Source: Acidobacteriota bacterium
Lineage (GTDB): Bacteria; Acidobacteriota; Terriglobia; Terriglobales; Acidobacteriaceae
Length of the DNA: 38,183 nt
Assembly: GCA_028876335.1 (NCBI GenBank)
Contig: JAGWSG010000022.1
Location: forward strand, 1 to 38,183
Direction: 5' to 3'
The notes beneath the pieces are model-generated. The model made no database searches, was not told where the DNA came from, and worked only from the letters and a program-made list of their open reading frames with translations. Positions 23,545 through 30,585 of the stretch are shown in pieces (the stretch's first letter is position 1; every line of letters begins with the position of its first letter). A program made the translations under genes and the position numbers.

Positions 23545-24007
23545 TTCTGCGTTTTTCCTCCGATACGCGAAAACCGAATCTAAGGATATCAGCCGGTGGT
23601 GTCTGTGGACCCGAAAGGTTCAGAGATGAGAGCTGATCTGATGATGGAACTACGAGGGAATTGTGGCCAATGTGGAAGCAAACTACGAGGGAATCCTGGC
23701 CATAAAGCAGAGCCAACCTGCGCAACCCCAAAACAGCCAGATTTATCTGGTGGTTTGAGAGCCGATTATCGAGGAACTGCTGGACAAAACATGCCTGCAA
23801 ACCCGCGCAGAGACTGAAAATTGCCCAAATCCTCTCACCTTCAAGCCTCCACAGTTCAGGGGGCTTGGACTTTGTCCCCTTGTGATGTCAGTTGATTGAA
23901 TGTCGAACTTTCCCATTCATCGCGCAAAAGAGGCGCGCGATGAATGGGCGCACGTGTTCTGTGGCAGACACAAATTCATTTTCTCTGTGCCTGGGGCGTC
24001 TGCCAGT
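23545..24007. other. Intergenic region with two near-identical 22-bp repeats and hairpins
   Basis: This 463-bp stretch between divergent fabI and the osmC end holds no gene I can support. Its most distinct element is a pair of direct repeats of AACTACGAGGGAAT-NN-TGGCCA at 23648-23669 and 23681-23702, identical at 20 of 22 positions with a 33-bp period. A CCAGAT-TT-ATCTGG hairpin lies at 23737-23750. It may be the degraded edge of a mobile element, but no transposase sequence remains. Confidence 0.45.
23912..23948. terminator. 14-bp perfect hairpin downstream of the osmC-like gene
   Basis: CCCATTCATCGCGC (23912-23925) pairs perfectly with GCGCGATGAATGGG (23935-23948) around a nine-base loop. 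It lies 60 bp past the stop of the leftward OsmC-like gene and is its likely 3' end. There is no U-tract, so classical Rho-independent termination is not assured. Confidence 0.5.
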
Positions 24008-24622
24008 TTATTTCTTCTTACGTTGCGCGCGGACTGCAATAGGCACTCCTTTGGAGAGAGTGTCGAATACAGGCGAGAAAGACGGTCCGAGATTTGCGAG
24101 CTCATCGAATTCTTCATCGCTTACGTCTGCATTGACTTCGAAGTTCACCCGAATGTTCTGAAATCCCTTGCGTACGTTCTCATCCAATCCCAGGAATCCA
24201 CGCAGGTCAGCGTCACCCTCGACGGTGGATTCCACTTCATGAATGACGATGCCTTTGGCCGAAGCGTGGAAGATCAAGGCTGAAGTGATGCAGGCAGCCA
24301 GAGCATGGAGAAGATATTCTCCCGGGTTGGGTCCCTTGTCGGTGCCGAGAAGAACGGGAGGTTCGTCGGCATGGAGGATGAATGACTGAGGCCGCTCGAT
24401 ATTCTGCAAGGCCCCGTAGAATTTGTTGACGACGGACCGATTATGGGCACCCTCAATCCACTCGTTTTGCAGGTCGAAGCGAAATTTGGCAATTGCGGGA
24501 TTGTCCTTGACCGCTTCAACGGTCTGGACCAAGCCGGCTACATTGATGCCATTGACGAAAGTTTCAGTTGAGGGAGCGGATTCAAAGACCGCAGAGGAAG
24601 TTTTTGATACGTGGGACGACAT
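24008..24622 (-). CDS. OsmC/YhfA-family protein with one reactive cysteine
   Basis: A 204-residue OsmC-superfamily protein. The core has 'GPNPGEYLLHALAACITSALIFHA', with the expected peroxidatic Cys on the central helix. The second conserved Cys of classical OsmC (C-P-V) is Ser here ('FSPVFDTLSKGVPI'). That fits an OsmC-like subgroup rather than a canonical two-Cys hydroperoxide reductase. The N-terminus of about 50 residues is longer than the minimal fold. I chose ATG 24622 because AAGGAG lies eight bases before it; a TTG at 24646 has no such site. It is divergent from an AraC regulator, which may control it. Confidence 0.88.
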   Translation of the reverse strand: MSSHVSKTSSAVFESAPSTETFVNGINVAGLVQTVEAVKDNPAIAKFRFDLQNEWIEGAHNRSVVNKFYGALQNIERPQSFILHADEPPVLLGTDKGPNPGEYLLHALAACITSALIFHASAKGIVIHEVESTVEGDADLRGFLGLDENVRKGFQNIRVNFEVNADVSDEEFDELANLGPSFSPVFDTLSKGVPIAVRAQRKKK

Positions 24623-24719
24623 AGGTCTGTCTCCTTCTGTTTTCAATTTGTTCGAGTCGAAGATTGCCGAAACTAAGTTTCTTCGTCCTCGACAACTTCA
24701 CTATTGCGTATTTCCAAAT

Positions 24720-24735
24720 AGCGGACTTATCCGCT
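24720..24735. promoter_or_regulatory. Inverted repeat in the osmC-araC divergent region
   Basis: AGCGGA-CTTA-TCCGCT (24720-24735) is a perfect 6-bp inverted repeat about 100 bp from both genes. A second small palindrome, GAAAC-TAA-GTTTC, is at 24669-24681. Either could be an operator for the divergent AraC-family regulator; I have no consensus to test them against. Confidence 0.35.
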
Positions 24736-24827
24736 CGTCCGGTTCTTTTGCCCCGGGGTGGACAGATTTGGGTTAGACTTGCCTCGGAATCGGGCGCATA
24801 TGCCTGGAATCCGTACTCGAGAACGTA

Positions 24828-25811
24828 ATGGATGCACTGTCGGAATTACTGAAAGTTGTAAAGCTCGATGGCGCAATTTTTTACAACGCCGAATTTTCGT
24901 CTCCTTGGTGCTTTGTCTCGCCGGGATCGCGCATTCTTGCTCCGCTGCTTGCGCCGGGCGCAGACCACGTAATCATTTATCACTTACTGATTGAAGGCCG
25001 GGGCGCCGCGCGGCTGAAGGACGGCGACCGTGTGCCGCTGGTAGCCGGGGACATTGTGGTGTTTCCTCACGGCGATCCACACTTTGTTGAGAATGGGCTC
25101 GGCGCAAAGGCGCTGGGTGATCAGGATGAGTTGAAGCGTGTGCTCTCCCAGGGACTGAAACTGGTAAAGCTGGGAGGGGGCGGCGAGGTTACGAAGTTTG
25201 TCTGCGGCTATATGGCGTGCGATCCGCGGCTTGGGCAGATGTTCCTTGCAGGCCTGCCATCCGTATTCAAAGTAAATATCAGCAACGATGCGGCGGGACG
25301 GTGGCTGGAGCATTCCATCCGCTTTGCCGTTTCGGAGAATGATGCCTCAAGCGCGGGAAGCGAGGCGGTTCTGGCCAAACTTTCAGAGGCATTGTTTGTC
25401 GAGACATTAAGGCGTTACATCGCGTTGCTTCCGGATCACCAAACGGGATGGCTGGCGGGAGCGAAGGACGCAGGGGTGGGGAAGGCGCTGGCGGTGATGC
25501 ATCGATATCCTGCGCGGCCATGGACGATCTCTGATCTGGCGAAGGAGTCCGGCCTTTCGCGTTCGATTCTGGCGGAGCGATTTCGACAGTATCTGGGCGA
25601 CTCTCCGATGGCATACCTGACGCGGTGGCGGCTTCTGCTTGGGGCGCAAATGCTGACTACTACTAAGTACGGCGTGGCGCAAATTGCGATGGAAGTTGGA
25701 TATGAATCAGAGCAGGCTTTCAACCGCGCGTTTAAGAGAGAGTTCGACTTGCCGCCAGCTCGTTTCCGCAAGGAAGCACGACTTGGCGGCGAGAATCGGC
25801 GGATCAATTAA
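24828..25811 (+). CDS. AraC-family regulator with N-terminal cupin sensor
   Basis: The 327-residue protein has two parts. Residues 1-190 form a cupin_6-type sensor ('HVIIYHLLIEGRGAARLKDGD', 'PLVAGDIVVFPHGDPHFVENG'). Residues 215-315 form the AraC DNA-binding domain with two helix-turn-helix units: 'WTISDLAKESGLSRSILAERFRQYLGDSPMAYL' and 'GVAQIAMEVGYESEQAFNRAFKREFDLPPARFR', here given in pieces of the family pattern. Cupin-AraC proteins of this type often control adjacent redox genes and sense reactive or electrophilic compounds. That fits the divergent OsmC-like gene, but the ligand is unknown. The ATG at 24828 has no strong Shine-Dalgarno. It converges on murI, with two hairpins between. Confidence 0.92.
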   Translation: MDALSELLKVVKLDGAIFYNAEFSSPWCFVSPGSRILAPLLAPGADHVIIYHLLIEGRGAARLKDGDRVPLVAGDIVVFPHGDPHFVENGLGAKALGDQDELKRVLSQGLKLVKLGGGGEVTKFVCGYMACDPRLGQMFLAGLPSVFKVNISNDAAGRWLEHSIRFAVSENDASSAGSEAVLAKLSEALFVETLRRYIALLPDHQTGWLAGAKDAGVGKALAVMHRYPARPWTISDLAKESGLSRSILAERFRQYLGDSPMAYLTRWRLLLGAQMLTTTKYGVAQIAMEVGYESEQAFNRAFKREFDLPPARFRKEARLGGENRRIN

Positions 25812-25856
25812 GAATTGATTCGAAGTTGGTCGTTGCCTGCTCAGCTGTTTGAGCAG
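25803..25856. terminator. Two hairpins between convergent araC and murI
   Basis: ATCAATT-AAG-AATTGAT (25803-25819) spans the araC stop codon. CTGCTCA-GCTGTT-TGAGCAG (25837-25856) follows. Both are perfect 7-bp stems lying between convergent genes and may terminate or protect both transcripts. Neither has a run of U. Confidence 0.45.
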
Positions 25857-25878
25857 AGAGAGATTAGTTCGCCTTGAA

Positions 25879-26751
25879 TCATCCGCCGAGGTCGACAAGG
25901 GTGACGGGGCCAGTGGGGCGGCCGAGGAAGCGGGAGCCGAGGCGTGCGAATTTTTCGACTGAGTCGGTGGCGAAGCAGCGGACCAAATTCGTTTCAGGAT
26001 CCGTCGTCGAAAGCTCTTGGGCGGAGGTGGCAGGCTCGATTTTCCCGTCGCCCGATTGCGCAGACTTGAATTGCTGTGCGGCTGCATCGGCGGTGGAGTC
26101 GGCGGAGTCGATGACGCGCATGCCTGCAGGGACGGCTTCCTCGATGAGCGGGCGAAGGAGCGGGTAGTGCGTGCAGCCAAGGACGAGCGTGTCGGGGGTC
26201 ATACCTTTTGCATGGGCGTCGGCGAGGAGTTCGTTGAGGTAGATGCGGATGACATTTCTTGTTACGTCGTGGCTGGTCCAGCCTTCTTCAACCAAGGGAA
26301 CTAGGAGGGGGCAGGCCTTCTCAAGTGCGCGCAAGCCGTGGGCTTGGCAGGCTGCGGCGTAGGCGTGGCTTTGCACGGTGGCGTCGGTGGCGATGACGAG
26401 GACGTCCCCGGTGGTGGAGGAGGCTTTGGCGGCGGCGGCGCCAGGTTCGATGACACCGAGAACGGGGACGGAGACGGCCTGCTTGATGTCGTCAAGCGCG
26501 AGAGCGCTGGCGGTGTTGCAGGCGATGACGAGGAATTCCGCGCCCTGCTCCTGGGTGAGGAATTGCGCACTTTCCGCGGCGTAGCGAGCGATGGTGCGGC
26601 GCGATTTGGAGCCATATGGGAGGCGGGCCGTATCACCGATGAAGGCGAAGCGCGCGGCGGGCATGCGCGCGAGGAGCGAGCGCAGAACTGTGAGTCCGCC
26701 GAAGCCTGAGTCAAAGACGCCGATGACGGGTGAGTGCGAGGGAGAGGTCAT
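25879..26751 (-). CDS. murI: Glutamate racemase
   Basis: The 290-residue protein shows all MurI hallmarks: 'IGVFDSGFGG' (10-19), 'GDTARLPYGSKS', the first catalytic Cys in 'ACNTAS' (C78) and the second in 'GCTHYPLL' (C193). It converts L-glutamate to D-glutamate for the peptidoglycan stem peptide in the cytoplasm. Its ATG overlaps the GerMN gene's TGA by four bases (ATGA), so it is translationally coupled as the last gene of an amidase, GerMN, murI operon. An extra hydrophilic segment near residues 220-250 ('KSAQSGDGKIEPATSAQEL') is an insertion relative to many homologues. Placing a D-amino-acid gene with a wall hydrolase suggests co-regulated wall turnover. Confidence 0.95.
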   Translation of the reverse strand: MTSPSHSPVIGVFDSGFGGLTVLRSLLARMPAARFAFIGDTARLPYGSKSRRTIARYAAESAQFLTQEQGAEFLVIACNTASALALDDIKQAVSVPVLGVIEPGAAAAKASSTTGDVLVIATDATVQSHAYAAACQAHGLRALEKACPLLVPLVEEGWTSHDVTRNVIRIYLNELLADAHAKGMTPDTLVLGCTHYPLLRPLIEEAVPAGMRVIDSADSTADAAAQQFKSAQSGDGKIEPATSAQELSTTDPETNLVRCFATDSVEKFARLGSRFLGRPTGPVTLVDLGG

Positions 26752-27413
26752 TGTGCGGGCTCCGCAGGAGAGGCGGACTCGGCTGGCGGCGCCGTGTCTG
26801 CGGTGAGAAAGGTGCGGGTGAGATCGATGTGACCGGCGAGGGTTTCTCGCTGCTGGCCGTCGACAAGGAAGCGGACTTCCTTGATCTGCGGAAGATTTGC
26901 ATGCAGCGTGCTGCAGATGGACTGGATGGTGAGCAACTCGGTTTGAATGCCGGAGGGATGGGAGTTTGCGAAGTTGCTGGTGAGATTGACGACAGCGATT
27001 TCAGAGGATGTGCTGGTGGAGGATGTTGATTTTTGCGGAACGAGAAAGACCTGGGCGATACCGGAGGGCCCACCGGGGACGGGATGCTGCGCACCGGGCA
27101 TGGCGTAGACCTCGAAGAGGCGGGCGAGAAGCGCTCGCGCGCGTGCGCCGGGATCGGCGGGCAGGGGAAGCGCGCGCTCCTGCGCGACGATGGTTCCGTC
27201 GGTGTCACTGGCGACCATGAGCATGGCCTGCACAGTTGGCGCTACTTCAGGTGCGAGGGTGGGTGCGGTGGTCTGTCCCGTGAGCATTTGCTTGTGGGCG
27301 CGGACGCGCAGATGCCAGAGGATGCCACCCATTGTGAGCGAGGCCGCAAGCAGGAGAACGAAAAGAACTTTTTGATAACGGGGGATCACGGCTGGTGTGC
27401 CTCCGCTGTCCAT
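26748..27413 (-). CDS. GerMN-domain membrane-anchored protein
   Basis: This 221-residue protein has a short cytoplasmic N-terminus, one hydrophobic helix (about 15-33) and a Pro/Thr-rich linker. A GerMN domain follows (about 60-200): 'RARALLARLFEV', 'GIAQVFLV', 'IAVVNLTSNFANSHPSGIQTELLTIQSI' in parts, and 'IKEVRFLVDGQQRETLAGHID'. GerMN domains were named from Bacillus GerM, a spore protein, but occur in many non-sporulating bacteria near amidases. Here it probably sits at the outer face of the cytoplasmic membrane and helps peptidoglycan remodelling. Its start overlaps the end of the amidase gene by 28 bp, and its stop overlaps the murI start. Confidence 0.88.
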   Translation of the reverse strand: MDSGGTPAVIPRYQKVLFVLLLAASLTMGGILWHLRVRAHKQMLTGQTTAPTLAPEVAPTVQAMLMVASDTDGTIVAQERALPLPADPGARARALLARLFEVYAMPGAQHPVPGGPSGIAQVFLVPQKSTSSTSTSSEIAVVNLTSNFANSHPSGIQTELLTIQSICSTLHANLPQIKEVRFLVDGQQRETLAGHIDLTRTFLTADTAPPAESASPAEPAQ

Positions 27414-28081
27414 TGGACGACGGCCGCAGCAATGGCGGTGGCAATGCGCGCGTCGTAGGCTGTGTCATCGGGTTCAGATTGAACGGCACCGCCGGAGGCG
27501 CGATCAGGCGCGATCTCAATGGCGACGGCGGGACAGGTCATGCTATCCATTCCCGGGAGGCCTGCGCGGCCGAGCATGACGGTGAGTCCGGTTTGCGTGA
27601 GAGCGGAGTTGAGCGTGCCAGCAAGAGCGAGGCTTCGGGTGACGTAGGCGGATTGCGCGGTCTTCCATGCGGGAAACTGCGAAGGGGGCTGCGGCGCGAG
27701 TGCAGATGTGAACAGGTGTATGCCTGCACCGCTTTCAGAAGCGTGGAGAATGAGGCAGAGGCTGGCATTGGCGTGATTGGCGATTGCCGCGCGCTGGTCA
27801 GGAGTGACCGGCTTGTCGGACTCACGCGTGGTGACGACGGCGAGTCCGCGCGCGGCGAGGAGGGAGCGCAGGCGCACGCTAAGTGCGAGGGTGACGGACT
27901 TTTCATCCTGACCGCTGGCGAGGCGGGCGCCGGAATCGTCTCCTCCGTGCGCCGCATCAAGCACGACAACCGTGCGGGCGGCGGTTTGCTGCGCGCGCAG
28001 GAAAGGCTGCGCGATGGCTAGCGAGCATGCGACGGCGGTGAAGATGAATCCGGCTTTGACGCGATACATGTACGAGGTCAT
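27386..28081 (-). CDS. N-acetylmuramoyl-L-alanine amidase (Amidase_3)
   Basis: A 231-residue secreted amidase. After a signal peptide (about 1-30, ending 'LRAQQ') comes the Amidase_3 domain: 'VVLDAAHGGDDSG', with the first zinc His. A Glu lies in 'GQDEKSVTLAL', a second His in 'CLILHASES' and the catalytic Glu in 'VAIEIAP'. It cleaves the bond between muramic acid and L-Ala in peptidoglycan. It has no AMIN or SPOR targeting domain, so the GerMN partner may provide localisation. I chose ATG 28081 because the upstream 72 codons of the open frame show no family signal; the ribosome binding site is weak. It is the first gene of the operon with the GerMN protein and murI. Confidence 0.9.
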   Translation of the reverse strand: MTSYMYRVKAGFIFTAVACSLAIAQPFLRAQQTAARTVVVLDAAHGGDDSGARLASGQDEKSVTLALSVRLRSLLAARGLAVVTTRESDKPVTPDQRAAIANHANASLCLILHASESGAGIHLFTSALAPQPPSQFPAWKTAQSAYVTRSLALAGTLNSALTQTGLTVMLGRAGLPGMDSMTCPAVAIEIAPDRASGGAVQSEPDDTAYDARIATAIAAAVVQWTAEAHQP

Positions 28082-28256
28082 TGAAAAAGCAGAAACTTGT
28101 AGTTGTCGCTTCACACCATCTTTGCAGCGGACAAAGATTTCAGCACCTCCATTGTGACAGGGTTGGGATGAAGGACGGTAGCGTTGCGTAAGAGAACCAT
28201 TGTTTTGACGATTGTGACCCTTGCTCGCTTTCAGTGTCGAAATAGGAGGATGGAAT

Positions 28257-28322
28257 ATGGTGCCCGGTGAGGGGCGGGAGTGCATTGATTGCATCAAAAG
28301 CGGTGGGCACGCCCTGCATTAA
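28257..28322 (+). CDS. Candidate 21-residue mini-ORF before the VWFA genes
   Basis: A perfect AGGAGG (28244-28249) is seven bases before ATG 28257, which opens a 21-codon frame reading MVPGEGRECIDCIKSGGHAL plus a final His. Its TAA lies 40 bp before the first VWFA start. The C-I-D-C pair is notable. No family is recognised. It may be a leader peptide or a real small protein; the ideal Shine-Dalgarno is the only evidence. The rest of this 281-bp divergent gap holds no clear gene or promoter. Confidence 0.35.
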   Translation: MVPGEGRECIDCIKSGGHALH

Positions 28323-28362
28323 CCGTGCTAACATCGCGTTCATTCCTGCGAGGCTTGCCAGC

Positions 28363-29421
28363 ATGAAGTGGAATTGCTCAATGCGCTCCGCAACCGACGC
28401 ACGGTGGCTTTTGTGGCTATCGCTGGTCGCGTGCGCTCTCTATGCGGCAGGGGCTCACGCGCAGGAGGACCCTCTTAATAAAGTTCATGTTCCACCGCCA
28501 AGTTCCGCGCAACCTGCCGAAGGTGCGCCGAAGGGCGCCGAAGCGCCGGCCGCGACCGGATCGTCGGCATTGCGAGCGCGACCGGGCGGGCTCATCCGCA
28601 TGAATGTGAACCTGGTTTTGATTCCGGTGACTGTGACCGATCCGATGAACCGGCTGGTGACAGGTCTCGAGAAGTCCGATTTCAAAATTTACGAGAATGG
28701 CGGCCAGCAGAAGATTGTTTCTTTTGCCAGCGAGGATGCGCCGGTCTCGATTGGAATCATTTTCGATCTTTCCGGATCGATGAATTCGAAGCTGATCCGT
28801 GCGCGGCAGTCGATTTTGCAGTTCATCAAGACCGCAAATCCGCAGGATGAGTTTTTTGTGATCGGGTTTAACGATCGACCCGAGTTGATAGAAGACTTCA
28901 CCAGTTCGGTGGATGATATTCAGGCGCGGCTGGCGACGGTGCGCAGCGGACACCGCACGGCTTTGCTGGACGCGATTTATTACGGCGTGGAGAAGATGAA
29001 ACAGGCGCGGCATGACCGCAGGGCTCTACTAATAGTCTCCGACGGCGGTGATAACCGATCGAGGTACACGGAAGGTGAAGTTCGTTCGCAGGTCCGCGAG
29101 TCAGATGTGGAACTGTATGCGATTGGGATTTTCGATCCGTATGCGGCTACGCCCGAGGAGCGCGGCGGGCCGATTCTGCTGAACGATCTGTGCGAGCAGA
29201 CGGGTGGACGCATGTTCCGCGTGGACGATATTTCAGAAATGGGCGATATCGCGGAGAAGATTTCAACCGAACTACGCAATCAATATGTGATCGGCTACAA
29301 CCCGAAGAACCTCTCCCACGATGGTAAGTGGCGTAAAGTTAAGGTGAAGCTTGATCCCCCGCCGGGATTACCCCCGCTTACGGTTCACGCTCGTTCCGGC
29401 TACTATGCGCCCTTGCAATAA
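28363..29421 (+). CDS. Secreted VWFA-related protein, first copy
   Basis: The 352-residue protein starts with a signal peptide (hydrophobic 'WLLWLSLVACALYAAG', cleaved near 'AHA-QED'). A Pro/Ala-rich linker follows, then 'IRMNVNLVLIPVTVTDPMNRLVTGL', the entry motif of the VWFA-related acidobacterial family. The von Willebrand A domain has a MIDAS metal site, 'FDLSGSMNS' (D-x-S-x-S), with 'GGDNRS' later on. A short C-terminal domain ends 'ARSGYYAPLQ'. Such proteins are exported and probably mediate protein-protein contact; their biological role is not known. I chose ATG 28363 over the upstream frame because it begins the signal peptide. The second copy overlaps its last 17 bp, so the two are co-translated. 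Confidence 0.92.
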   Translation: MKWNCSMRSATDARWLLWLSLVACALYAAGAHAQEDPLNKVHVPPPSSAQPAEGAPKGAEAPAATGSSALRARPGGLIRMNVNLVLIPVTVTDPMNRLVTGLEKSDFKIYENGGQQKIVSFASEDAPVSIGIIFDLSGSMNSKLIRARQSILQFIKTANPQDEFFVIGFNDRPELIEDFTSSVDDIQARLATVRSGHRTALLDAIYYGVEKMKQARHDRRALLIVSDGGDNRSRYTEGEVRSQVRESDVELYAIGIFDPYAATPEERGGPILLNDLCEQTGGRMFRVDDISEMGDIAEKISTELRNQYVIGYNPKNLSHDGKWRKVKVKLDPPPGLPPLTVHARSGYYAPLQ

Positions 29422-30478
29422 AGCGATTTTAACTATTCTCCTGTCTGTCCCGGTTCTGCCATTGGCTGCGCAGCAGCAGCCCGCGAAGCCGCAGCCTGCC
29501 ACGCAACAGCAAGCCCCGCTAACTGTGGACACCGATCCCGTTCGATCGCCGGATGTGGAGCAGGGGCCCGCGACGCAGGAAGGAAATCCCTTATCCAAGC
29601 AGGGCAAGGAGTATGTGTATCGCGCCGATGTGGAAGAAGTGGTGCTGAACGCAACGGTGCTGGAAGGCACGCGGATTGTGCAGGACCTGAAGAAGGACGA
29701 TTTTGAGGTCTACGAGGACGGCGTTAAGCAGAACATTGTGAGCTTTCAGCACACGGATCTGCCTGTGTCGATTGCACTGGTAATTGACAACTCGGGGTCA
29801 ATGGCGAAGAAGCGCCCGGCGGTGAACAAGAGCGCGCTGGATTTGATTTCGGCATCGAATCCGCAGGACGAGGCGTTTGTGGTGAATTTTTCCGATGAGG
29901 CGTTCATCGACCAAGACTTTACTAAGAGCATTGCCAAGCTGCGCGACGGGTTGAGTCATATTGAATCGCGGGGCGGCACGGCCCTGTATGACGCGGTGGT
30001 GGCGTCGGCAGACAAGCTGGTAGAGGATGGAAAGAATCCGAAGCAGGTGATCATTCTGATCACGGATGGGGAAGATAATGCGTCTACGTTGACGCTGGAG
30101 CAGACGATTCGCCGGGTGCAGCAGTTGTCAGGCCCTGTGATTTATTCGATTGGATTGCTGTTTGGCGATGAAATGAGCCGGGGCGAGGTTCGGCATGCAC
30201 GGCGCGCGCTGGAGATGCTGTCAAACGAGACGGGCGGCATTGCGTATTTCCCGAAGAACGTGGAACAGGTGGACGAGATTGCCGGCGAGGTGGCGCGGGA
30301 TATCCGCAGCCAGTACACGATTGGCTATCGGTCGAGCAAGCCGTCAAGCGAACCGGGCTTCCGAAGAGTGGAACTGGTGGCGCATGCACCGGGGATGGGC
30401 AAGCTGACCGTGCGGACGCGGACGGGGTATTTTCCCTCGCCGCGGACGCCTAAGAAGGCGAAGGGTGCGCAGCAGTAG
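29405..30478 (+). CDS. Secreted VWFA-related protein, second copy
   Basis: The 357-residue paralogue of the preceding gene has a signal peptide ('AILTILLSVPVLPLAAQQ'), then a Pro/Gln-rich low-complexity linker ('QQPAKPQPATQQQAP'). A 'YRADVEEVVLNATVLEG' entry strand leads into a VWA domain with an intact MIDAS, 'IDNSGSMAKK', and 'TDGEDNAS' later. It ends 'RTRTGYFPSPRTPKK', the same terminal motif as copy one plus a basic tail. The ATG at 29405 lies inside the last codons of the first gene; a TTG at 29351 is not favoured. The tandem arrangement points to a two-subunit exported complex or recent duplication followed by strong divergence. Function remains unknown. Confidence 0.92.
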   Translation: MRPCNKAILTILLSVPVLPLAAQQQPAKPQPATQQQAPLTVDTDPVRSPDVEQGPATQEGNPLSKQGKEYVYRADVEEVVLNATVLEGTRIVQDLKKDDFEVYEDGVKQNIVSFQHTDLPVSIALVIDNSGSMAKKRPAVNKSALDLISASNPQDEAFVVNFSDEAFIDQDFTKSIAKLRDGLSHIESRGGTALYDAVVASADKLVEDGKNPKQVIILITDGEDNASTLTLEQTIRRVQQLSGPVIYSIGLLFGDEMSRGEVRHARRALEMLSNETGGIAYFPKNVEQVDEIAGEVARDIRSQYTIGYRSSKPSSEPGFRRVELVAHAPGMGKLTVRTRTGYFPSPRTPKKAKGAQQ

Positions 30479-30548
30479 GGACGGATGCATTCCGCGCAAT
30501 TAAGACGGACGTCCAGGATTGTGATGGCAAAGAGTCGCGCACGATACA

Positions 30549-30567
30549 CTGGAGACTGAATCTCCAG
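30549..30567 (+). promoter_or_regulatory. Leader hairpin before the cystathionine synthase gene
   Basis: CTGGAGA-CTGAA-TCTCCAG is a perfect 7-bp hairpin ending 18 bp before the start codon. Its right arm overlaps AGGAG (30566-30570), the only Shine-Dalgarno-like sequence in the leader. A TACACT -10-like element lies at 30545-30550. It does not resemble a SAM riboswitch I know, and its role is open. Confidence 0.35.
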
Positions 30568-30585
30568 GAGCCTGAAACCTCTGCA

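Noticed and set aside
23456..23817. Short frames on both strands over the 22-bp repeats, considered as transposase remnants
   Set aside because: The translations show no transposase or integrase motif; only the DNA repeats are reported.
27395..28021. 208-residue frame antisense to the amidase gene
   Set aside because: Gly/Arg-rich without motifs; the opposite strand carries a complete zinc amidase.
30479..30585. Possible SAM riboswitch before the cystathionine enzyme gene
   Set aside because: Only one short hairpin is visible; the leader is too short and lacks the multi-helix layout of known SAM riboswitches.
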